Assembly (NCBI GenBank): GCA_028871795.1
Contig: JAGWMG010000003.1
Location: forward strand, 1-64,000
DNA: 64,000 nt
Reading direction: 5' to 3'
DNA from: Alphaproteobacteria bacterium
GTDB lineage: Bacteria; Pseudomonadota; Alphaproteobacteria; Micropepsales; Micropepsaceae
In this document: one piece after another, positions 57,431-64,000 of the stretch
Layout: every line of letters starts with the position of its first letter
Position numbering within the stretch: the stretch's first letter is position 1
The notes under the pieces: generated by a model
The model's input: the letters and a program-made list of their open reading frames with translations, nothing else
Told to the model about the DNA's origin: nothing
Databases searched by the model: none
Translations under genes and position numbers: made by a program

Positions 57431-58518
57431 CCTGGTCGTGGACGCTTTACTCCTATCTGGCGCGCCAGTTCCTGGCGTGCGTCGCCGTCGTCTATGGTGC
57501 ACTCCTGTTCCTCGCTTTTTCGATCGACATCGTCGATCTCATCAACCGCACCGCGGGACACAACGTCGACAGCGGCGTGATCATCGGCATGGCATTCCTG
57601 TTTCTCCCCGATCTGGGGCAGAAACTTCTGCCTTTTGCCGTGCTTGGAGGCGGCGTTTTCTGCTTCGTGCGTTCTTCGCGCCATCACGAACTGGTGGCGA
57701 CGCGGGCGGCCGGCGTGTCGGCCTGGGATTTCCTGGTGCCGCCGCTGGCGGTCGCCGTCGCGATCGGCGTCGTTCAGGTGCTCGGCGTCACCCCCCTCTC
57801 GTCGCGCATGCTCGCCCAGTTCGCCGCATTGGAGGCGAAATACATCAAAGGCCAGGCCTCCCAGCTTTCCTTGTCCCTCAACGGGCTGTGGTTGCGGCAA
57901 GGCGACGAGAACCAGCAGTCGGTCATCCATGCGCTTAGCGTCTCCGACCAGGGCGTACGCCTGGACGATGTCACCGTCTTCCTCTACGGCCCAGGCGACC
58001 ATGTCGAAGGCCGCATCGATGCCGGCAGCGCACAGCTCTCGCGCGGCGCCTGGGTCTTGAAGGCCGCCTGGGTCAGCGGCGCGGACGGCCGCGCGACGTA
58101 TCGAGACCGTTACGATCTCAAAACGACGCTGACCCCCGGACAGATTCAGGAAAGTTTCGCGCCGCCCGACACGCTTTCGTTCTGGGCGCTTCCGCGCTTC
58201 ATCCGCGACGCGCAGCACGCGGGCTTTTCGGCCGTGCGTTACAGGCTTTATCTCTACTCGTTGCTGAGCCTGCCAGCACTCTTCGCCGCGATGGTATTCA
58301 TGGGAGCGAGCTTCTCCCTGAAGCCCGCTCGCGGCGGCGGGCTGGCCCGCGTGTACCTGATCAGCGCGCTTTCCGGCTTCGGCGTATATTACTTCGGTGT
58401 CCTGACGACCGCGCTCGGCCAATCGAGTATTCTCCCCGTGTGGCTCGCCGCCACGGCCCCGGCGGCGGCGGCGATCCTGATCGGCATGACGCTGGTCTTC
58501 CATCAGGAGGACGGATGA
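57427..58518 (+). CDS. lptG: LPS export ABC transporter permease LptG
   Basis: A 363-residue partner of LptF with the same six-helix and periplasmic jellyroll layout. The coupling segment reads LPFAVLGGGVFCFVRSSRHHELVATRAAGVSAWDFL, typical of LptG. It follows lptF by an ATGA overlap and overlaps lptD by ATGA, so the inner-membrane permeases and outer-membrane insertase are made together. Confidence 0.95.
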   Translation: MTWSWTLYSYLARQFLACVAVVYGALLFLAFSIDIVDLINRTAGHNVDSGVIIGMAFLFLPDLGQKLLPFAVLGGGVFCFVRSSRHHELVATRAAGVSAWDFLVPPLAVAVAIGVVQVLGVTPLSSRMLAQFAALEAKYIKGQASQLSLSLNGLWLRQGDENQQSVIHALSVSDQGVRLDDVTVFLYGPGDHVEGRIDAGSAQLSRGAWVLKAAWVSGADGRATYRDRYDLKTTLTPGQIQESFAPPDTLSFWALPRFIRDAQHAGFSAVRYRLYLYSLLSLPALFAAMVFMGASFSLKPARGGGLARVYLISALSGFGVYYFGVLTTALGQSSILPVWLAATAPAAAAILIGMTLVFHQEDG

Positions 58519-60704
58519 AAAAGGAGGGGGTATCGCGGGGCTGGGCGGCGGCGCTCGGGTTTTCGGCGCTCGCGCCGTTCTGTCTGACGCCGGCAACGGC
58601 GGCCGAGACGACCAAAGTGAGTGGCGACGTTCTGCTGCAGGCGGACCAGGCAACCTACGACCCGGACAAGCACGTCGTCGTCGCCAAAGGCCATGTCGAA
58701 ATCGACAACGAAGGGCGCATTCTCCTGGCGGACACGGTCACCTACGATCAAAGCGCCGACGTCGTCACCGCCGACGGCCATGTCAGTCTGCTCGAGGCAA
58801 ACGGCAACGTCGCCTTCGCCGACCACGTCACCCTGTCCGATCACATGCGCGACGGCGCGCTGTCGGGATTCGGCGCCCTGCTCGGCAAGAACGGAAGGCT
58901 GGTGGCCGCGAGCGCGACGCGCACGGAAGGACGCTTTACCACGGCGCTGCACGTGGCCTACACGCCCTGCAAGATCTGCAACCAGCCCGGACAGCGCACG
59001 CCGGTGTGGCAGATCAGGGCCTATCGCGTCGTGCACGACGCGGAACAGCACAGAATCAAGTTCAAGGATGCGACCATCGCCGTCTTTGGTGTGCCGCTGC
59101 TTTATACGCCATTCCTCACCGAGCCCGATCCCACCGTGCATTATGCCAGCGGGCTGCTCACGCCGGACATCGGTTCGTCCAGCTCCGTCGGTTATCTCCT
59201 GCGCGTGCCCTACTACATGTCGATTTCGCCGTCGCAGGACGCCACTATCGAGCCGCTCTTCACCACCCGCGGCGGCGACGTGCTCCTGGGCGAATACCGG
59301 CAGCGTTCGAACAACGGCGGCATGTGGCTGCAAGGCAGCGTCGGCGAAAATCCCAACGGCGGCTTCGGCGGCGAGAAATTCCAATGGTACGCGCACCTGT
59401 TCGGATCGGGCCGTTTCCAACTTTCGCCCTCCTGGCGGGCGGGTTTCGACGCGCAGGTGACGTCGAACGAAACCTACCTGAAGCGTTACGACATTTCGCA
59501 GCTCGATCGGCTGGTGAACGATGTCTTCCTCATGGGCGAACAGGGCCGCAGCCGATTTGTTCTCAGCAGTTACTTCTTCCAGGGTCTGCGCGCCTCCGAC
59601 GACAACAGGACGTTCCCGATCGCGCTGCCGCTTGTCGAATACACCTACATCCCGCGGCGCAGATTGCTCGGCGGCCAGTTCCGTTTGGACGTGAACGGCG
59701 TGGCCTTGTCGCGCGACATAGGGACCAGCGATCAGCGCCTGACCGCCGAAGCGCGCTGGCGGCTGCCCTATGTGGCAAGCGACGGCGAATTGTGGACGCT
59801 GCAGCTCGACGCCCGCGGCGACGCCTATCATACCGACACGCCCGCGCCGCTGCCGTCGGACAGCCATTACGCCTTCCGCGGATTGCCTTATGCGGCGCTC
59901 GATTGGCGCTGGCCCTTCATTGCCCCGGGAAAGAACGGCAAATCGATCATCGTGGAGCCCATCGCGCAGATCGTGATGTCGCCCTATGGCGGCAATCCGG
60001 CCAACATTCCCAACGAAGACAGCCTCAACCTGGAAATCGACGACAACAACATCTTCAGTTTCGATCAGGTGCCCGGCCACGATCTGGCCGAGACCGGGCC
60101 GCGGGCCAACTTCGGCGTGCGCGCGGAGTCGCGCTTTTCTTTCGGTTACATGGAGGGGTTGGTAGGCCAGACCATCCGTTTGAAGGCTAATCCCGTCTTC
60201 GCCGCCGGCACGGGGCTGACCGGCACGGCGTCCGACGTGGTCGGCCGCTTCAGCATTAAGTTTCCGCCATATCTGGATCTCACCGAACGCCTCGACCTCG
60301 ACGAGCAAACCGGGTCGGTGCGGCGCAATGAAATTTACCTTACCGGAATTTTCGGCCGGTCCAGCACCCAGATCAGCTATTTGCAGCTGGCCCCCACCCT
60401 GGGCCTGCCGGCGCGCGAAGAAGTCAATTCGCAGATGGACATTAATTTCTACGAGAACTGGCAGGCATTCGCGGCCATTCGCCGCGATCTGATCTCCGCC
60501 CAAACGCTCGATAACGAGTTCGGCATCGGCTACGAAGACGAGTGTCTGGGCATTTCCGTCGCCTACCGCCGGAAATATACCGCCGACCGCGACCTGCCGC
60601 CGTCGACATCGGTCATCCTGCGGCTCAACTTGAAGACGTCGGGAGAGCCGATCCAGGCTTTCAGCCTGTTTCCCCAGGACGTGTTTTCCTATACCCATCC
60701 TTGA
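58515..60704 (+). CDS. lptD: LPS-assembly outer-membrane protein LptD
   Basis: A 729-residue outer-membrane barrel that inserts LPS with LptE. A signal peptide (about 1-38, ending ATAAE) is followed by an OstA jellyroll with LLQADQATYDPDKHVVVAKGHVEI, then a barrel with alternating hydrophobic strands ending in DVFSYTHP. Paired cysteines (CKIC near 155) may form disulfides. It lies between lptG and surA, so the LPS export run is complete for three components. The start at 58515 overlaps the lptG stop. Confidence 0.95.
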   Translation: MKKEGVSRGWAAALGFSALAPFCLTPATAAETTKVSGDVLLQADQATYDPDKHVVVAKGHVEIDNEGRILLADTVTYDQSADVVTADGHVSLLEANGNVAFADHVTLSDHMRDGALSGFGALLGKNGRLVAASATRTEGRFTTALHVAYTPCKICNQPGQRTPVWQIRAYRVVHDAEQHRIKFKDATIAVFGVPLLYTPFLTEPDPTVHYASGLLTPDIGSSSSVGYLLRVPYYMSISPSQDATIEPLFTTRGGDVLLGEYRQRSNNGGMWLQGSVGENPNGGFGGEKFQWYAHLFGSGRFQLSPSWRAGFDAQVTSNETYLKRYDISQLDRLVNDVFLMGEQGRSRFVLSSYFFQGLRASDDNRTFPIALPLVEYTYIPRRRLLGGQFRLDVNGVALSRDIGTSDQRLTAEARWRLPYVASDGELWTLQLDARGDAYHTDTPAPLPSDSHYAFRGLPYAALDWRWPFIAPGKNGKSIIVEPIAQIVMSPYGGNPANIPNEDSLNLEIDDNNIFSFDQVPGHDLAETGPRANFGVRAESRFSFGYMEGLVGQTIRLKANPVFAAGTGLTGTASDVVGRFSIKFPPYLDLTERLDLDEQTGSVRRNEIYLTGIFGRSSTQISYLQLAPTLGLPAREEVNSQMDINFYENWQAFAAIRRDLISAQTLDNEFGIGYEDECLGISVAYRRKYTADRDLPPSTSVILRLNLKTSGEPIQAFSLFPQDVFSYTHP

Positions 60705-60790
60705 ATGAAAACGGAATTTGCTTATTCTGGATCATCGGTTAAGGGTGAGCCACCGCCGCCGGGCTTCGTGATCGGGAACTTGCCTTGGTA

Positions 60791-62239
60791 ATGCTGCCTA
60801 AGACCCATTCTGCCCTTGCAGTCGCTGCGATCGCCTTGGCTCTTGGCGTGGCGATGCCTTCGCTTGCGGTCGCCGCCGACCTCCAGCGCAATGCCATGGT
60901 GTCTCCCTCGCCGCAAACGGCGCCGGCCTCCCCCGTCACGGAGGCTGCACCGCGCCAGGCGGGCGCGGCGACGCCGACGGCAACGCCTGCCGCGGAAGCC
61001 GACATCAACCACTTCGACGACAGCGTCGTCGCCCTCGTCGACGGGTTTCCCATCTCCGCCTACGACCTCAACCAGCGCGTGGCACTGGCGTTGAGCACGT
61101 CCAACATCACGCCGACGCCGGAGATGAAAAAGAAAATCCACGACGAGGTCCTCGATGAGCTCGAAACCGAATTGGTCCAGCGCCGCGAAGCGCAGAAGAA
61201 CGACATCACCGTCTCGTCGCCCGAAGTCGACAAGCAAGTCCAAGCGATTTTGACCGACAATCACCTGACCATGGATCAGCTCAAGGCGGTTCTGAAGCGA
61301 GGCCATGTCGTGCTGACGACCTTGCGCGCGCAAATCGCGGCGTCGATCCTTTGGCAAAAGACGGTCGAGCAGGAATATTCGAGCCGCGTGAACATTACCC
61401 CCGAGGCCGTCGACGCCGAAATGGCGCGCATCGCAGAGGGTCAGCACAAAGTGCATTTTATGGTGTCGGAAATCTTCCTGGGGGTCGACAATCCAGAAGA
61501 CGATGAGAAAGTGCTGAAGAACGCGCAAGGCCTCGAAACCCAGATACGGGACGGCGCGCCTTTCGCGGGCGTCGCCAGACAGTTCAGCCAGAGCCCGTCT
61601 GCGGCCCAGGGCGGGGACGTCGGGCTGGTCTACGACGGCCAGCTCGCGCCGGAACTGAACACGGCGCTCGCAGGGATGAAAACGGGCGATCTTTCGCAGC
61701 CGATCCGCTCGACCGGGGGATATTACATCCTGGCGTTGCGCCAAAGATTGGAGCCCGCGGGCACCAAAATCCCCGATGCCTCGCAACAGCAGCCCACCGC
61801 TCTGCCCGGCACACTGCCGCTGGCGCGCCTGCTGCTGCCGCTGGGCCCCAAACCGGCCAAGGAGGTGATCGAGAACGCCCTCAAGGTCGCCGCGCAGATC
61901 GGCGAGCGCGTTCCCAATTGCGAGGTCCTTTCCAAAGTGGCGGCCGAGATAAAGGGATCGGTGTACATGAACCTCGGCACGACGCGCCTCGGCGATCTCA
62001 GCCAGCAGATCAGGGACGTGCTGGCCAAGACGGAGTCGGGCGGAGTCGCGCAGCCCTTCCTGTCCGACGCCGGCGTGGAGCTGTTCATGCGCTGCGACAA
62101 GGCCGTGCCCAAATTGCAGGCGTTCGTGCCGTTGACGCGCGAGCAAGTCGAAAAGCAGCTTTTCGAAGAACAGATCAGCGCGATGGCCCGCCGCTACAAA
62201 CGCGACCTGAAGCGCAATGCCGACATCGAAGTCCGCTGA
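60791..62239 (+). CDS. surA: Periplasmic chaperone/peptidyl-prolyl isomerase SurA
   Basis: A 482-residue periplasmic folding factor for outer-membrane proteins such as LptD. The signal peptide (about 1-27, ending AVAAD) leads into a Pro/Ala-rich linker, a SurA N-terminal domain with VVALVDGFPISAYDLNQRV, and one parvulin domain (about 215-320) with FAGVARQFSQSPSAAQGGDVGLVY. Only one parvulin domain is evident, against two in Escherichia coli. ATG at 60791 is used rather than TTG at 60785. It overlaps pdxA by 23 nt. Confidence 0.9.
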   Translation: MLPKTHSALAVAAIALALGVAMPSLAVAADLQRNAMVSPSPQTAPASPVTEAAPRQAGAATPTATPAAEADINHFDDSVVALVDGFPISAYDLNQRVALALSTSNITPTPEMKKKIHDEVLDELETELVQRREAQKNDITVSSPEVDKQVQAILTDNHLTMDQLKAVLKRGHVVLTTLRAQIAASILWQKTVEQEYSSRVNITPEAVDAEMARIAEGQHKVHFMVSEIFLGVDNPEDDEKVLKNAQGLETQIRDGAPFAGVARQFSQSPSAAQGGDVGLVYDGQLAPELNTALAGMKTGDLSQPIRSTGGYYILALRQRLEPAGTKIPDASQQQPTALPGTLPLARLLLPLGPKPAKEVIENALKVAAQIGERVPNCEVLSKVAAEIKGSVYMNLGTTRLGDLSQQIRDVLAKTESGGVAQPFLSDAGVELFMRCDKAVPKLQAFVPLTREQVEKQLFEEQISAMARRYKRDLKRNADIEVR

Positions 62240-63179
62240 AGCCGGCCGAACTCCGCTTCTCGTCACCATGGGCGATCCCGCCGGCATTGGGCCGGAAGTG
62301 GCGGTCGCCGCCTATGCGGCGCTCGGCGGACGCATCGGCAACCGAGCGTTGCGGCTCGTCGGTGACGCCGACGTGTTCAGGAGCTGCGGCGGCGTTCCGC
62401 CGGAGGCGATCGTCAGCACCCGTGCGCACGCCACGCGCTCTCCCGGCAAGGCCGACGTGACGAACGCCATCGCCACCATCGAAGCGGTCACGCTTGCCGT
62501 CGGGATGGCGCTCAAGGGCGAGGCCTGCGCCGTGACCACCGCGCCGATCAACAAGGCCGTGCTCATGCAAGCCAGTTTCGGCTTTCTGGGGCACACCGAC
62601 TATCTGGCGAAGCTGACGGGGGCGCCGCGCGCCGTGATGATGCTGGTCGGCGAAGGATTGCGCGTGATCCCGCTCACCGTCCATATCCCGATCGCCGAGG
62701 TGCCGCGCGCCGTCACGGCGTCCACGATCGTCGAGACGGCCGAGATTGCCCTCGCCGCGCTGAGGCGCGACTTCTCGGTATCCCACCCGCGTCTGGCGAT
62801 CGCCGGCCTCAATCCGCACGCCGGCGAAGAAGGCGTCCTCGGCAGCGAAGAAGCCGACGTCATCGCGCCCGCCGTCGCCGAACTGAAACGGCGCGGCCAT
62901 GCCGTGCTGGGGCCGCTGCCCGCCGACACGATGTTCCACGCCGAAGCACGCGCGCGCTACGATGCCGCGCTGTGCATGTACCACGATCAGGCGTTGATCC
63001 CGATCAAGACACTGTCCTTCTGGGACGGCGTGAACGTCACGCTCGGGCTTCCCATCGTGCGCACATCGCCCGATCACGGTACCGGTTTCGACATCGCGGG
63101 CAAAGGCCTGGCCGATCCACGCAGCATGATCGCCGCCATCAGGCTGGCCGCGAAGATGGCCGATGCTCGTGCGGGATGA
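62217..63179 (+). CDS. pdxA: 4-hydroxythreonine-4-phosphate dehydrogenase
   Basis: A 320-residue metal-dependent NAD enzyme of vitamin B6 synthesis. It has [72 protein letters not shown] and the metal ligands in [17 protein letters not shown]. It overlaps the end of surA and the start of rsmA, the same surA-pdxA-rsmA order as in Escherichia coli. PLP made by this route is also the cofactor of ALAS and of the MocR-type regulator in this window. Confidence 0.97.
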   Translation: MPTSKSAEAGRTPLLVTMGDPAGIGPEVAVAAYAALGGRIGNRALRLVGDADVFRSCGGVPPEAIVSTRAHATRSPGKADVTNAIATIEAVTLAVGMALKGEACAVTTAPINKAVLMQASFGFLGHTDYLAKLTGAPRAVMMLVGEGLRVIPLTVHIPIAEVPRAVTASTIVETAEIALAALRRDFSVSHPRLAIAGLNPHAGEEGVLGSEEADVIAPAVAELKRRGHAVLGPLPADTMFHAEARARYDAALCMYHDQALIPIKTLSFWDGVNVTLGLPIVRTSPDHGTGFDIAGKGLADPRSMIAAIRLAAKMADARAG

Positions 63180-64000
63180 CCTGCCGCCGCTGCGCGAGGT
63201 GATTGCCGCGCACGGACTCTCGGCGAAGAAATCGCTCGGGCAGAATTTTCTTCTCGATCTCAATCTCACGCGCCGCATCGCGCGCGCCGCGCAGGCGCAG
63301 GGCGCCCTCGTTTACGAAGTCGGTCCCGGCCCCGGCGGGCTGACGCGGGCGCTGCTGGCCGAAGGCGCCGCGCGCGTGATCGCAGTGGAGCGCGACGAGC
63401 GCTGCCTGGCCGCTTTGGCGGAAATCGCGGGCGCTTATCCGGGCCGCTTGGAGATCGTCGCCGCGGACGCATTGGCGCTCGACGAGGTCAAGCTTTTGCG
63501 CGAGCGCGGGGAGAACACTCCCGTCCGCGTCGCCGCCAATCTTCCGTATAACATCGGCACCGCCTTGCTGGTGAAGTGGCTGACGGCGGACGTCTGGCCG
63601 CCCTTCTGGAGCAGTCTGACGCTGATGTTCCAGCGCGAAGTGGCGGAACGCATCGCGGCGCAACCCGGCACGCACGCCTACGGCCGGCTGTCGGTGCTGG
63701 CCCAATGGCGCGCCCGGGCAAAAATCCTCTTCGATGTGTCGAAGAGCGCCTTCGTGCCGCCGCCAAAGGTGACGTCGGCCGTTGTCCGCATCGAGCCGCT
63801 GCGCGAACCCGTCGCCGCGGCTCGCCTTCGCGACCTGGAAGCGGTGACAGCGGTGTCTTTCGGCCAGCGGCGCAAGATGCTTCGCCACAGCTTGAAGACC
63901 CTGACACAAGATGCCGAAGCGCTGATCCGCGAAACCGGCATCGATCCGGTGTTGCGCCCCGAACAGCTTTCCGTGGCGGAATTCGCAAGCTTGGCGCGCG
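63163..64000 (+). CDS. rsmA: 16S rRNA (adenine-1518/1519-N6,N6)-dimethyltransferase, partial
   Basis: The gene starts inside pdxA (17-nt overlap) and is cut by the right window edge after 279 codons, so only its last residues are missing. It has [18 protein letters not shown], the SAM site [24 protein letters not shown] and the catalytic [15 protein letters not shown]. It dimethylates two adenines near the 3' end of 16S rRNA. ATG at 63163 is taken as start; GTG at 63169 is an alternative. Confidence 0.96.
   Translation, partial: MLVRDDLPPLREVIAAHGLSAKKSLGQNFLLDLNLTRRIARAAQAQGALVYEVGPGPGGLTRALLAEGAARVIAVERDERCLAALAEIAGAYPGRLEIVAADALALDEVKLLRERGENTPVRVAANLPYNIGTALLVKWLTADVWPPFWSSLTLMFQREVAERIAAQPGTHAYGRLSVLAQWRARAKILFDVSKSAFVPPPKVTSAVVRIEPLREPVAAARLRDLEAVTAVSFGQRRKMLRHSLKTLTQDAEALIRETGIDPVLRPEQLSVAEFASLAR

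Overview
The window is high-GC DNA from an alphaproteobacterium. The evidence is a C4-pathway 5-aminolevulinate synthase (hemA) rather than glutamyl-tRNA reductase, an SOS box of the alphaproteobacterial form GTTC-N7-GTTC in front of uvrA, an HdaA-type DnaA relative, the gyrA-coaD-ppiB order, and the DUF2066-pgsA-like-hdaA-ppk-ppx order. I cannot place it below class from sequence alone. No rRNA, tRNA, CRISPR array, integrase or transposase was seen.

Region 1 (about 0.3-9.2 kb) is the accessory part. It holds a small planctomycete-type cytochrome c, a sigma-54 activator overlapping a histidine kinase whose periplasmic domain carries a CxxCH and a Cx4CH motif, a clear -24/-12 sigma-54 promoter driving two response-regulator genes (one with a hydrophobic C-terminal tail), a perfect FNR-type box (TTGAT-N4-ATCAA) in front of a nine-heme cytochrome c, a four-helix di-heme cytochrome b, and a divergent UbiE-like methyltransferase lying between two copies of a 63-nt inverted repeat. 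Together these look like a redox-regulated module passing electrons from quinol to the periplasm. The b plus nine-heme c pair resembles a split version of the Geobacter CbcL fusion.

Region 2 (9.2-13.6 kb) is a heme and cytochrome c maturation cluster: a MocR/PdxR-type regulator and hemA on the minus strand, and ccmC-ccmD-ccmE on the plus strand without ccmA or ccmB. Region 3 (13.6-30.8 kb) holds glpD, two sugar genes, ppiB-coaD-gyrA, a trypsin-like lipoprotein, ssb and uvrA around a LexA box, three tandem paralogous membrane proteins, an amidase and an ElyC-like protein.

Region 4 (31-42 kb) holds trmFO, a squalene/phytoene synthase-family gene, a PuuD-type membrane domain sitting where secF would be expected, secD and yajC, an AAA ATPase, then the minus-strand run tatA-tatB-tatC-serS-surE-pcm-nlpD-like. 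serS carries an in-frame insertion of about 90 residues in lower-GC DNA, the oddest single feature of the core genome part.

Region 5 (42-64 kb) is housekeeping: ppx and ppk1 (polyphosphate), hdaA (replication control), a CDP-alcohol phosphatidyltransferase, purM-purN, ndk, an ABC-F protein, holC-pepA, and the outer-membrane and ribosome run lptF-lptG-lptD-surA-pdxA-rsmA, the last cut by the window end.
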